Of a DNA stretch of 64,000 bases, positions 16,161 through 25,660 are shown piece after piece. The notes below the pieces were generated by a model. The model ran no database searches, had not been told where the DNA came from, and saw only the letters and a list, made by a program, of their open reading frames with translations. A program made the translations under genes and the position numbers. Source of the stretch: Macrococcoides equi (GTDB lineage Bacteria > Bacillota > Bacilli > Staphylococcales > Staphylococcaceae); the NCBI RefSeq assembly GCF_047425865.1, contig NZ_CP179735.1; one strand, 5' to 3'. Within the stretch, counting starts at the first letter, position 1, and each line of letters opens with the position of its first letter.

Positions 16161-19081
16161 AGATAAAATCACTTGAAATATACGGGTACGGGAGATTACA
16201 ACATCGTAAATTTGATTTTACATCTGATTTTGTTCAGATTTATGGTGAAAATGAATCAGGTAAATCAACGATGCAGGCATTTATCCATGCCTTATTATTT
16301 GGTTTTCCTAAAGAAGGAGAATATGAACCAAGATTAGAACCAAGATTTGCACCACAATATGGTGGAAAGATGTTGCTTACTCTAAATACAGGTGAGGAAG
16401 TAAGTATAGAGCGTACTTATGTTCACAGAAAAGAAGAGGTAACGATTTTACTGGATGGTAAACCTAAAGATACTGCCTGGCTGAATCAACTGTTCAATCA
16501 TTTAACGAAAGATACTTATAAAAGTATCTTTTCATTTGATGTATTAGGTTTACAGGAAGTACATCGTAAGTTAACGGAAGATAAACTACAAGCTTATCTG
16601 TTGCAGGCAGGCGCATTTGGAAGTACAGAGTTCACACAGATGACTGAACACATTAAGAATGAAAAGGTACGACTATATAATGATGATGCAACGGGTGAGA
16701 TTAATCAGGCAACTGAACAATTACAGTCAATCGAATCATTAATTAGACAGAAGGATCATCAGTTTGAAGAGTACGATAAACTGGTGAATGAACAGGATAA
16801 ATTAAAACGTGAATCTGATGAAATAAAGACACATCTAAAAGAATTAAATACGATATTAAAGCGTAAACAGCGAGAAATTGATTACCATGATCATGCGAAG
16901 CAATGGAAAGCACTTGAACATCAATTAAATATCGTACCACCAACATTTCCGGAACAAGGTATTGTGAGGTACGAAGCATTAAAAAAACAGCAGCAACAAG
17001 TAAGTAGAGATCTTCAATTACGCAAAGAAAAGCTATCACAGCTTTCAACACATAATGCATCAATTCATTTATTAGATGATGATATTATCGATAAGACAAA
17101 TGATGTGTTAAAGCAGGAACAAATATATAGAAATCATCAGTCTGATCTATCACATCTCACGAAGACGATTGATCAATTGACGAAAGAACAACAAATGATG
17201 ATGCAGGATTTAGGATGGACATCATATCAACCTATTGAAGTTGATCGTATGATGAATGAAAAGGTTAGTATTGCAATTAATCAGCTAGAAAAAGATACAC
17301 TTGAAAAAGCTCAAATTGAACGTGAAGTTAATTTTGTTAAAGATGCTATTGCTAAAAAAGAGCAGGCGGTTAATGAATTAGATAAAGTAAAAGTGCACGA
17401 TCAACGCTTTGAAAAAGCTGAACAACTTGAGAAAAATAAAGTTGATTTACTTGATAAAACAAAGTTATATGAAAAGATGAAACAGGAAACTGAAGTGTTT
17501 GAAGCATCTCAACTGAAAAAATATCAATATCAGCAGTTATTTATCGGAATATTACTCGCTTTATTTATTGGCGGTGCTATCTATACATACTTGTTACCGC
17601 AATATATTTTACTAGCGATATTTGCCGTACTAGCAGTCCTTGCACTTGTTATTCTGTTCATCAATAAAAAGCCTGATCTGGAGTTCAATCAGGCATTGCA
17701 GCAGGATGTAGATGAGTTAACGCTCAAAGTAAGTGATTTACAATCCAACTTTGATCTATCTTTTGATCTGGATGAGCAACGTCAAATTAGACAGCGCATG
17801 CGTGAACGTAAAAATGAAGTAATACGTGAGAAAAATCGTTTGAACGAACTTTCTAAAAATCTTGAGATCATCAATAAAAGTATTGCTGCTTCTACAACTG
17901 AGTTGGAAAAAGTAAAAGAAAAGTTAAAATTGCCAAAAGCTTATATTGTAAATCGTTTATCATTAGCGATAAAGCAAATTAATAAGATTAATCATCTGGA
18001 GCAGGAAATGGCTCTACTCCGTGATAAACAACAAAGTATCAACACAGAACTCACGCACTTTGATACACAGGTAAAGGCATTGAATCAATTAGTTCCGATT
18101 GATTTAAATATTAATAGCCTATTCCATGATTTAAAAACTATGCAGACCAATGATGAGAAAAAGAAATTTCAACTGACTAAAAATAATGATCAGATCGCAT
18201 TACTTAATAAAGAAACGAATATTATGCAGGAACTACTTGAACAGATTAATCATGAATTAGAGACACTATTTGAGGAAGCACAAGTCGATGATGAATCTGC
18301 GTATTATGAACGTGAAAAAGTATATAATAAATATCACGACGACTTAAAACAATTTGATACAGTAGGGCGTCTGCTTGAAAATCAAGGTTTCTCTTATGAA
18401 GATAATACAGAGTTAAGTTATGTCACTTTAATTGATTTAACCACTCAATATAATGCAATAACTGCACATATTGAGGAGCTTACAACGAATAGCAGTCAAA
18501 TTAAAGAAAGACTTATCGCCATTCAAGAGCAACTCGATGTGATTGCAGCGGACGATAGTCTGTCAAAATTAAACTATGAATTACAAATCAAAAAGAACCA
18601 ACTGAATGATTTGATCAAAGATTTCACGGCTGTGAATTACATTGAAACATTGATAGATGCGCATATTGAAGGCGTTAAAGAAAAAAGATTACCGTTTGTT
18701 ATTCAGGATGCAACTGAAATCTTTAAATATTTAACGGAAGAGCGCTATATGAATGTGCTGTATAAAGACAATCATCTGATTGTCAAAGCAAGCGACGGTC
18801 AAATCTATCATCCGACAGAATTATCACAGTCAACCAAGGAAATACTCTATATTGCATTAAGACTTAGCTTAATCCAATCATTAAAGAAATATTATCCATT
18901 CCCGATTATAATAGACGACGCATTTGTACATTTTGATAGAATTAGACGAGAACGTATCTTAGAATATATGATGCAACTTAAATCTAACCAAATTATTTAT
19001 TATACATGTAATAGATCGACAGTTGTTGCAAATAAAAATACCATTACTCTAGAAAGAATAAATAAGGAGGTTAAAAAATGA
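16157..19081 (+). CDS. yhaN: YhaN-type AAA ATPase, SbcC/Rad50-like
   Basis: The 974-residue protein has a Walker A motif YGENESGKST near residue 33 and long coiled coils. At about residues 460-500 there are two hydrophobic helices (FIGILLALFIGGAIYTY and LLAIFAVLAVLALVILF). The C-terminus carries the signature ELSQSTKEILYIALRLSL and Walker B PIIIDDAFVHFD. It resembles Rad50/SbcC but has membrane helices in place of a zinc hook, so the complex with YhaO is probably tied to the membrane. Role in DNA repair is inferred from the family. It overlaps yhaM by four bases. Confidence 0.88.
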   Translation: MKIKSLEIYGYGRLQHRKFDFTSDFVQIYGENESGKSTMQAFIHALLFGFPKEGEYEPRLEPRFAPQYGGKMLLTLNTGEEVSIERTYVHRKEEVTILLDGKPKDTAWLNQLFNHLTKDTYKSIFSFDVLGLQEVHRKLTEDKLQAYLLQAGAFGSTEFTQMTEHIKNEKVRLYNDDATGEINQATEQLQSIESLIRQKDHQFEEYDKLVNEQDKLKRESDEIKTHLKELNTILKRKQREIDYHDHAKQWKALEHQLNIVPPTFPEQGIVRYEALKKQQQQVSRDLQLRKEKLSQLSTHNASIHLLDDDIIDKTNDVLKQEQIYRNHQSDLSHLTKTIDQLTKEQQMMMQDLGWTSYQPIEVDRMMNEKVSIAINQLEKDTLEKAQIEREVNFVKDAIAKKEQAVNELDKVKVHDQRFEKAEQLEKNKVDLLDKTKLYEKMKQETEVFEASQLKKYQYQQLFIGILLALFIGGAIYTYLLPQYILLAIFAVLAVLALVILFINKKPDLEFNQALQQDVDELTLKVSDLQSNFDLSFDLDEQRQIRQRMRERKNEVIREKNRLNELSKNLEIINKSIAASTTELEKVKEKLKLPKAYIVNRLSLAIKQINKINHLEQEMALLRDKQQSINTELTHFDTQVKALNQLVPIDLNINSLFHDLKTMQTNDEKKKFQLTKNNDQIALLNKETNIMQELLEQINHELETLFEEAQVDDESAYYEREKVYNKYHDDLKQFDTVGRLLENQGFSYEDNTELSYVTLIDLTTQYNAITAHIEELTTNSSQIKERLIAIQEQLDVIAADDSLSKLNYELQIKKNQLNDLIKDFTAVNYIETLIDAHIEGVKEKRLPFVIQDATEIFKYLTEERYMNVLYKDNHLIVKASDGQIYHPTELSQSTKEILYIALRLSLIQSLKKYYPFPIIIDDAFVHFDRIRRERILEYMMQLKSNQIIYYTCNRSTVVANKNTITLERINKEVKK

Positions 19082-20019
19082 GAACCATCGAAACATTGAA
19101 ACCAGGGGCATCCGTAGATAATTACTTTTTAATCCATAAAGCAATTCAGGGTGTAACCGGGCAAGGTAAGCCGTATTTAACGCTATATCTTAAAGATAAA
19201 AGCGGGGACTTAGAAGCGAAAGTATGGACGGTCACTGAAGAAGATATCAAAACATTATCACCAGAAACACTCGTTAGAATAAAAGGTGACGTCATTGATT
19301 ACCGTGGAAGAATTCAAATGAAAGTTAATCAGTTTAGAGTCGTGACACCAGAAGATGGGGTGAAACTGGAAAACTTTCTGGAATCAGCACCTATAGGTGA
19401 AGATGATATGATGAATGAGCTGATGGATTATTTACTTGAAATAGAGAATGCGAAATTACAACGTGTGACAAGACTATTGCTGAAAAAATACCAAAATGAA
19501 TTTATGACATTCCCGGCAGCAAGTAGTAACCATCATAATTTTGTATCAGGATTGTTATATCATGTATTAACGATGTTAAAACAAGCAAAAGCATTATGTG
19601 ACATTTATCCAAGCTTAAATAAAAGTTTGTTATATGCCGGTATTATTCTGCATGATCTAGGAAAAGTAAAAGAATTATCAGGACCCGTTGCGACAAGTTA
19701 TACAGTAGAGGGGAACCTGTTAGGGCATATCTCTATTATGAGTGATGAAGTGGCAAGTGTTGCACGTGAACATAATATTGATGGTGAAGAAATTATGCTG
19801 TTAAGACACTTAATATTAAGCCATCACGGGAAATATGAATATGGCTCTCCGAAATTGCCAATGGTGAAAGAAGCTGAAATATTAAATTTCATTGATAATA
19901 TCGATGCCAGAATGCAGATGTTTGATAAGCATATGAAAAAAGTAGAAAAAGGACAATTCTCTGAACGTATCTTCGCATTGGAAAATAGACAATTCTATAA
20001 ACCGATGAATCTTGAATAG
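19078..20019 (+). CDS. yhaM: 3'-5' exoribonuclease YhaM
   Basis: The 313-residue protein has an N-terminal OB fold (about 10-95) that binds nucleic acid and an HD hydrolase domain. The metal ligands of the HD domain are visible as HHNFVSGLLYHVLTM, ILHDLGKVKEL and the downstream LSHHGKYEYGSP. YhaM degrades RNA, and also DNA, from the 3' end; in S. aureus the homologue is also known as Cbf1. It starts inside the end of yhaN with GGAGG upstream, completing a yhaO-yhaN-yhaM operon. Confidence 0.93.
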   Translation: MRTIETLKPGASVDNYFLIHKAIQGVTGQGKPYLTLYLKDKSGDLEAKVWTVTEEDIKTLSPETLVRIKGDVIDYRGRIQMKVNQFRVVTPEDGVKLENFLESAPIGEDDMMNELMDYLLEIENAKLQRVTRLLLKKYQNEFMTFPAASSNHHNFVSGLLYHVLTMLKQAKALCDIYPSLNKSLLYAGIILHDLGKVKELSGPVATSYTVEGNLLGHISIMSDEVASVAREHNIDGEEIMLLRHLILSHHGKYEYGSPKLPMVKEAEILNFIDNIDARMQMFDKHMKKVEKGQFSERIFALENRQFYKPMNLE

Positions 20020-20026
20020 AGCCTGT

Positions 20027-20134
20027 CGAACTTGCGTATAGCTCTAAGCAAAATAAGAAAATCCACAAAAAATCGCACTTTGATTTCTGTGGATTTTTGA
20101 AGTTTACTAGGCGGCAGCATTGAAGACGCCGTTT
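20027..20134. repeat. Dispersed hairpin element, family A copy 2
   Basis: An inner stem with arms containing AAAATCCACA and TGTGGATTTT (about 20058-20096) closes the loop GCACTTT at 20075-20081 through AATC/GATT pairs. The 3' half, ending in GCATTGAAGACGCCGTTT, is nearly identical to the 3' half of copy 3, which lies 124 bases further on. Confidence 0.75.
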
Positions 20135-20143
20135 AAAAGAAGA

Positions 20144-20260
20144 GGCTGTCTGAAATGCGCTTTGGCGCATATAAACTGGAGAAAATGCACAAGGAATCGC
20201 ACTTTGATTTTTGTGGATTTTTGAAGTTTACTAGGCGACAGCATTGAAGACGCCGTTTCC
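20144..20260. repeat. Dispersed hairpin element, family A copy 3
   Basis: The outer arms GGCTGTC (20144) and GACAGC (20237) pair. The inner loop GCACTTT is at 20199-20205 with AATC/GATT closing. The 3' half repeats copy 2 almost exactly while the 5' half differs, so this is a duplicated element with a diverged arm. Confidence 0.75.
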
Positions 20261-20291
20261 AAAAGAGGTTGTTTACAATGAATTCCAAATA

Positions 20292-20328
20292 AAACCCCCG
20301 CATGAAATGTTAATTCATTCGGGGGTTT
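20292..20328. terminator. Shared terminator of yhaM region and prsA
   Basis: The stem AAACCCCCG...ATGAA/TTCATTCGGGGGTTT lies directly beyond the prsA stop, with T on both sides. Confidence 0.85.
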
Positions 20329-20331
20329 ATA

Positions 20332-21258
20332 TTATTTACCAGCTTCAGAAGTTTGAGCTGCTAAGATTTGATCATCGATAATTTTCTTAATATCTTTATC
20401 TTTGTAATCAACATCGTATTCTTTTAATAATTCTTTATAAGCATCTACCATAATTTTAGGATCTTTTTGAATTTTAGTTTGACGTACTTTGTCTTCTAAG
20501 TTTTTCTTTTCTTTATCAAAGTCATCTTGTTTATCTGCTAAGATAATATGATAACCAAAGTCTGTTTTAACTAATCCAGAAAGTTCGCCTTCTTTTAATT
20601 TAAATAATGCTTTTTCAAATGGTTCAACAGTTTGTCCTTTAACGACATATCCTAATGAACCACCGTTCGCTTTAGAACCAGTATCTCCAGATTCTTTTTT
20701 AGCGATTTTTGCGAAGTCTTTTTTATTTTTCTTAACTTGCTCAAGAATTTTTTGTGCTTTAGCTTTAGCTGCCGCATCACTTAATCCATCTTTATTGTTT
20801 TCAGATTTAACCTGAATTAAAATGTGTGATGCTTTTTTAACGTTATCTTTAATATCTTTATCTGTTATTTTTACGGTTTCATCTAATAATTTTTTACGAT
20901 ACTCATCGTTTACGCGTGTATCTTTATATTTTTCGACAGTCATACCTGGTTGTTGCTGTTGAAGGATTTGCAGGAATTGTTTTTCTCCGCCATATTTCTT
21001 AATTTCATCATCTACTGATTTTTTAATTTTATCTGCATCTACGTCTTTACCGTATTTATCTTTTAAGATATCTCCCAGTAAGATTTGAAATGCAGTGTTA
21101 GCTACTTCATTTTTTCCCATTTCATCAATTACATTTTTAGTTGTTACATCTCCTGCTTTTGAAGAGATTAAAGCTTCACCATCATTTCCACAAGCAGTTA
21201 ATCCTAATACAGATACTGATAATGCTGCTGGAAGGATGATTTTTTTTAGTTTAGTCAT
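20332..21258 (-). CDS. prsA: Foldase lipoprotein PrsA (parvulin PPIase)
   Basis: The 308-residue secreted lipoprotein has the signal MTKLKKIILPAALSVSVLGL followed by the lipobox LTAC. A parvulin (PpiC) domain lies at about 140-235, with ASHILIQVK, GGSLGYVVKGQTVEPFEKA and GYHIILADK. It sits on the outer face of the membrane and folds exported proteins, including penicillin-binding proteins in relatives. The start has AAAGGAG upstream. The terminator at 20292 ends the gene. Confidence 0.95.
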   Translation of the reverse strand: MTKLKKIILPAALSVSVLGLTACGNDGEALISSKAGDVTTKNVIDEMGKNEVANTAFQILLGDILKDKYGKDVDADKIKKSVDDEIKKYGGEKQFLQILQQQQPGMTVEKYKDTRVNDEYRKKLLDETVKITDKDIKDNVKKASHILIQVKSENNKDGLSDAAAKAKAQKILEQVKKNKKDFAKIAKKESGDTGSKANGGSLGYVVKGQTVEPFEKALFKLKEGELSGLVKTDFGYHIILADKQDDFDKEKKNLEDKVRQTKIQKDPKIMVDAYKELLKEYDVDYKDKDIKKIIDDQILAAQTSEAGK

Positions 21259-21323
21259 ACGTATTCTCCTTTTCTCTTACAAATTCTGTTCTAATATATC
21301 ATAAGACAGAATTAAAATACAAT

Positions 21324-21899
21324 TTATCGTATGTTGCATTCATGAAAATTTGAAGAAAACTCATGTTTCGTTAATATTTCAAAGCCGTATTTTCGTTCTT
21401 CTATATACGAACCCTTAGGCGTGTTAATGATATATTTCAAATAAATAAAATCAATAAAGGACATTCCCATATTGATTGAGAAGATAAATAGAAAGTAATG
21501 CGCATACTGCTGAAATAATACCGCACAGCTAAGTGTTATAACTGTAATAATAAGAAACGGTAATATAAGTGATAATCCAAACACAGTTTTGTGAATAGGA
21601 TGATTAATTCTAATGTTATATAAAGAGAAATACTTTGCTTTATTCGTTTTTTGTAAAAGCATGGATTTTGTGTCGTGCATAAACGGTATCATATGCAGAC
21701 ATTTGTGAAGTGGGTAGAGTATAATGCAAGCTGCAATAAAAATAATAAAATACTGATCTGAGAAATGCTTACCAAATACACTAGAAAAAATTTCAAAACT
21801 TACGATAAATACTAAGATTGAAATCAGAGCAGAAATGAGCATAATTCGTTGCAGTCCGTATGTCGCACGAATATTAAAATTTTTATTACATAAGTACAT
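21324..21899 (-). CDS. DUF3267-like membrane protein
   Basis: The 191-residue protein has four predicted helices (about residues 15-40, 45-65, 105-130 and 132-155). HKCLHMIPF, between helices 2 and 3, is the histidine motif found in this family and may bind a metal; the function is unknown. Start 21899 is chosen because ATAGGAG lies seven bases upstream; a longer reading would run into the next gene. It follows the Hpr regulator gene by 33 bases and is likely in one transcript with it. Confidence 0.75.
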   Translation of the reverse strand: MYLCNKNFNIRATYGLQRIMLISALISILVFIVSFEIFSSVFGKHFSDQYFIIFIAACIILYPLHKCLHMIPFMHDTKSMLLQKTNKAKYFSLYNIRINHPIHKTVFGLSLILPFLIITVITLSCAVLFQQYAHYFLFIFSINMGMSFIDFIYLKYIINTPKGSYIEERKYGFEILTKHEFSSNFHECNIR

Positions 21900-21932
21900 G
21901 GCAATTCTCCTATCGGTCAATTTACCTAGCAA

Positions 21933-22481
21933 TTATGCATTATCAGTTTCGTTTTCGTCAAGTAAAACTTTTAACAGTTCATCGTGGCTTTTATCAAGAT
22001 GCTTGATGAAGTCATCACCATAGATTTGAGCTACGATATATTTTAGTTCAGTGAAGGTCGGTAACGCAAGCATAATATTATTATATTTGCTGGCAGCATC
22101 ATATATACGATCATCTGCTTCTTTATAGCCATGATAAGTTTCATATAATAATTCTTTACCTTTTTCAGTAAGTTCAAGATATGTATTTCGTTTATCATAT
22201 TCACTTTTCGGCATTGTTAAGTAACCGCGTTTTTCTAAGTTCTTTGCAAAGTTAAACACAGTTGATACATGCATCACACCATATTGACTCACTTGAGAAA
22301 TGGTTGCTTTCTCTAAGTTTCTGATAATAATTAGAATATGATGTTCATTAATATTTAAATCATAAGGCTTAATCCAGTTTTGCCAGTCTTTTTCTACTGT
22401 TTTCCATAAAGCTTTACTTAATTGAGAAACTTTATGTGTAAAAAGCATTTGTTCAATTATTTCCTTTTCACGCTTCATCAT
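21933..22481 (-). CDS. hpr: MarR-family regulator Hpr (ScoC)
   Basis: The 182-residue winged-helix protein begins with a helical dimerisation part and has a MarR DNA-binding core. ISQVSQYGVMHVSTVFNFAK is the recognition helix region, and KRGYLTMPKSEYDKRNTYLELTEKG is the wing. Its sequence and length match Hpr/ScoC, which represses protease and other transition-phase genes in Bacillus; the staphylococcal targets are less known. AAAGGAAGG lies five bases upstream of the ATG. Confidence 0.85.
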   Translation of the reverse strand: MMKREKEIIEQMLFTHKVSQLSKALWKTVEKDWQNWIKPYDLNINEHHILIIIRNLEKATISQVSQYGVMHVSTVFNFAKNLEKRGYLTMPKSEYDKRNTYLELTEKGKELLYETYHGYKEADDRIYDAASKYNNIMLALPTFTELKYIVAQIYGDDFIKHLDKSHDELLKVLLDENETDNA

Positions 22482-22660
22482 GCATGCCTTCCTTTCACAT
22501 GTTGTAAAATATATTTCTGATCATTTCTACATAAAAAAAGTATGATGATGTCATCATACTTTACTATAGGATAATAATATTTTACCATAATACAAATGGT
22601 AGACAAGATATTTTTCTGAATTTTTAAATATATCTTTTAAATATATTTTTATAGATGAAA

Positions 22661-23017
22661 CTATTTTTTTGACATTGTATCCATAACTTCTGTCTTACGG
22701 TTATTTAGGTTTTCGATGTTACCTTTTAAGTTATCGATATTCGGTTGAATATCTGATTTGTAATGGTTGACCATTTCTTTGATTTCATCTGTCATTGACT
22801 TCATAACTTCCTGCGTCGCATCTTTAGTTTTAAAGACAGAGTCTTTAACTTCGTTTGCTTCAATTTTAAGTTGATTCACCTGAGCTTTAGTGTCGTATGC
22901 TGTTGATTTAAAGTTTTGTTGTAATTCTTTACCTGACTTAGGGGCATTGAGTATAGCAGTTGCTGCACCTGCTGCAACGCCTACACCAAATCCTAATATA
23001 ATGCGTGATAATTTCAT
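22661..23017 (-). CDS. YtxH-domain protein
   Basis: The 118-residue protein has one N-terminal glycine/alanine-rich helix (IILGFGVGVAAGAATAIL) followed by NAPKSGKELQQN, the YtxH signature, and then a long amphipathic helical tail. YtxH proteins are small membrane-anchored general-stress proteins of unknown mechanism. The gene stands alone between hpr and hit, with GGAGG before the start. Confidence 0.85.
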   Translation of the reverse strand: MKLSRIILGFGVGVAAGAATAILNAPKSGKELQQNFKSTAYDTKAQVNQLKIEANEVKDSVFKTKDATQEVMKSMTDEIKEMVNHYKSDIQPNIDNLKGNIENLNNRKTEVMDTMSKK

Positions 23018-23078
23018 ATTGTTATCCTCCTAAATTTTCTTGTAATTAACTATACCCCAAAAATTTAATAACATGTAT

Positions 23079-23504
23079 TTATTTCATTTCAGACTGAATA
23101 GCATCCTTTAACGCATGCATTTGTGATTCGTCGAATGCATCTGCATGCGTTTCCCATTTATAGCCGAAACCATCAATATCATTTTCATAGCGAGGGATGA
23201 TATGGAAGTGAATATGAAAGACTGACTGATCAGCAAATGCTCGGTTATTTTGTACGATATTGATGCCTGCTGGTTTAAATGCTGCATCAATGGCTTTAGC
23301 AACTTTTTGAACAGATTGAATAACTTTTGCTAAGTCTTGTGGGTCTACTGATAAAATATCTTCTGCCGGATTTTTAGGGATGACAAGGGTATGACCTTTC
23401 GATACTTGTGAAATATCTAGGAATGCATAAGTATACTCATCTTCATATACTTTATAAGATGGAATCTCACCTTTTAATATTTTACTGAATACTGTTTCAC
23501 TCAT
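23079..23504 (-). CDS. hit: HIT-family nucleotide-binding hydrolase
   Basis: The 141-residue histidine-triad protein has the catalytic motif VFHIHFHIIPRY near residue 100 and an N-terminal FSKILKGEIPSYKVYEDE. It hydrolyses nucleoside phosphoramidates or related nucleotides in the cytosol. The gene is divergent from ecsAB, the arrangement seen in Bacillus and Staphylococcus. The start has GGAGGCG upstream. Confidence 0.93.
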   Translation of the reverse strand: MSETVFSKILKGEIPSYKVYEDEYTYAFLDISQVSKGHTLVIPKNPAEDILSVDPQDLAKVIQSVQKVAKAIDAAFKPAGINIVQNNRAFADQSVFHIHFHIIPRYENDIDGFGYKWETHADAFDESQMHALKDAIQSEMK

Positions 23505-23636
23505 TGAAAACGCCTCCTATACTTTTTTCTTATTATAATAAAATTTATAAAATTATTCATTACTCACAATTCGTTATGCGATTGTTTTAATATTTGATAC
23601 AATAAATTTAAATATTAACAGGAACGAGGAATGATT

Positions 23637-24371
23637 GTGACAGTTAAAGTAAGTAATCTAACAGGGGGTTATGGTAATCAGCCTGTAATTCATCATATTG
23701 ATTTCGAGCTTATGCCCGGACAAATAGTAGGATTAATTGGTTTGAACGGTGCAGGTAAGAGTACAACAATAAAAAATATGCTTGGTTTGCTTAGACCGAT
23801 AGAAGGCGACATTGAAATTAATGGTGTTAAATTGTCTAATGATCCATTTAAATATCGCGCGCAACTCTCATATATCCCGGAGTCACCTGTCCTATACGAT
23901 GAGCTGACGCTTGAAGAACATATTGATATGACTGCAATGGCATATAATATTGATTCACAAACAGCAATGAATCGTGCTTTGCCGATATTAAAGGTTTTCC
24001 GTCTGGATAATAAACTCAAACAGTTTCCAGCACATTTTTCAAAAGGGATGAAACAGAAGGTAATGATAATATGTGCATTTATTTCAGAACCAGCGTTACA
24101 TATTATCGATGAACCGTTTTTAGGACTTGATCCTTTAGGTATTCAGTCAATGCTTGATTTGATGGTCAAAGCGCGTGAAGCAGGGCGAACAGTATTAATG
24201 AGTACCCATATCTTAACAACTGCAGAAATATACTGTGATTCATTTTTACTTTTACATCATGGTAAGCTCGTTGGTAAAGGGACACTTGAAGATTTGAGAC
24301 AGCAGTTTAATATGCCGGAAGCGACACTTGATGAAATTTATATCCATGCAACAGGTGATGCGCATGAATAA
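23637..24371 (+). CDS. ecsA: ABC transporter ATP-binding protein EcsA
   Basis: The ~244-residue ATPase has Walker A GLNGAGKST, a Q-loop in YIPESPVLYDELT, a signature reading FSKGMKQK, and Walker B LHIIDEPFLGLDPLG. With EcsB it forms an ABC transporter linked to membrane-protease activity and secretion in Bacillus; the substrate is uncertain. The GTG at 23637 is chosen because GAGG ends seven bases upstream, while the ATG at 23631 is too close. It overlaps ecsB by eight bases. Confidence 0.92.
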   Translation: MTVKVSNLTGGYGNQPVIHHIDFELMPGQIVGLIGLNGAGKSTTIKNMLGLLRPIEGDIEINGVKLSNDPFKYRAQLSYIPESPVLYDELTLEEHIDMTAMAYNIDSQTAMNRALPILKVFRLDNKLKQFPAHFSKGMKQKVMIICAFISEPALHIIDEPFLGLDPLGIQSMLDLMVKAREAGRTVLMSTHILTTAEIYCDSFLLLHHGKLVGKGTLEDLRQQFNMPEATLDEIYIHATGDAHE

Positions 24372-25581
24372 TGCCACACAACTTTTTAAAGCAAGACGTA
24401 ATAAAAATCAAAAAGAAGTTGCTTATTATAGTAAGTTCATCTTTAATGGCCATTTTATCGTATTTTTATCCATTGCATTCGGTGCACTGATGCTCCAATA
24501 CTCTCAAATGGTTAAGAGCTTATCGCCTGGAATTAATTATCACCTGATCATAGCATTTGTATTAGCATTGCTTATCATCACACAATTAAGAACATTTATA
24601 AGACCTGCTGATCATATCTTTCTATTGAACTTTGAAAAAGAGATGCAACCGTATTTTTTAAAATCAATGATAAGAAGCATTACGATAAGAACAGTCATAT
24701 TTGTCTGTTGTGCAGCACTATTTCTTCCATTGTATTTCAATGCAATACATGCTTCGCATATAGGATATGTATGTGCAGTGCTGTTTGGTGTGTCTATGAT
24801 TGCTGCAGGTATTTACATGCGTTTTTTAATGATGAAGTTAGATATAGAGCAACAAAGTACTAATCTTCTCATCTTTATCATGGCATTGTCAGGACTTTAT
24901 ACATCGCTTGAAGGTCTGTATATCACTGTGATACCAATCATGCTTTTTGCAGCAGGGCTTATCTATCTTTTAAGGAAGAATACTGATAAGCGCACTTTAA
25001 ACTGGCATGGACTGATTGAATATGAAGAAACATTGACACACAGACAAAACAAAACAATCAATATGTTTACTGATGTAAAAGGGTTAAAAGATACTGTTAA
25101 AAGAAGACGATATCTCGATATATTACTTCCGCGTAATAAGGCAAAATATTCACAGCATAATATGTTTGAATTTTTATTTATTCGTAATTTTTTACGCAGT
25201 AGTGACGCACTATGGATTATTGTACGTTTGCTCATCATTTCAGGATTCGTCATCTGGATTGTACATCAGGAAATCATAGCGTTGATTATCGGTACATTTT
25301 TAGTGTATGCCATCGTTTTACAAACGTCACAATTCTATAAGCAACAAGCATTTCAATTATGGCCGCAAGTCTGGCCGGTTCCGGAAAGCTATGTACTTAA
25401 GGGCTTCAAACAATTTATGCGTAAACTTGTGTTTATTACGACACTTGTGGTAGTGATAATATATTGTGTGATTTACCCGGAACATTTCTATTATGCGATT
25501 ATCTTCTTTATCATGATGATGTGGACGATGCATAACGTAACAGAAAAGATTGAGAAACGCATGAAGCTATTAAAAGATTAG
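24364..25581 (+). CDS. ecsB: ABC transporter permease EcsB
   Basis: The 405-residue integral membrane protein has about eight hydrophobic segments. It begins MNNATQLFKARRNKNQKEVA, a cytosolic start typical of EcsB, and has a cytosolic loop around residues 210-285 (RRRYLDILLPRNKAKYSQHN). The ATG at 24364 lies inside the last codons of ecsA (ATGAATAA), so translation is coupled. No separate ecsC gene is present. It ends at a perfect terminator. Confidence 0.92.
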   Translation: MNNATQLFKARRNKNQKEVAYYSKFIFNGHFIVFLSIAFGALMLQYSQMVKSLSPGINYHLIIAFVLALLIITQLRTFIRPADHIFLLNFEKEMQPYFLKSMIRSITIRTVIFVCCAALFLPLYFNAIHASHIGYVCAVLFGVSMIAAGIYMRFLMMKLDIEQQSTNLLIFIMALSGLYTSLEGLYITVIPIMLFAAGLIYLLRKNTDKRTLNWHGLIEYEETLTHRQNKTINMFTDVKGLKDTVKRRRYLDILLPRNKAKYSQHNMFEFLFIRNFLRSSDALWIIVRLLIISGFVIWIVHQEIIALIIGTFLVYAIVLQTSQFYKQQAFQLWPQVWPVPESYVLKGFKQFMRKLVFITTLVVVIIYCVIYPEHFYYAIIFFIMMMWTMHNVTEKIEKRMKLLKD

Positions 25582-25603
25582 TTCTATAAATTGTATAAAG
25601 AAT

Positions 25604-25641
25604 AAACAAACGCTGTAATCATTTGATTACAGCGTTTGTTT
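25604..25641. terminator. Bidirectional terminator between ecsB and traP
   Basis: A perfect 17-bp stem, AAACAAACGCTGTAATC with its complement, has a four-base loop. Confidence 0.95.
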
Positions 25642-25660
25642 GGTTATTCAATTTTTAATG

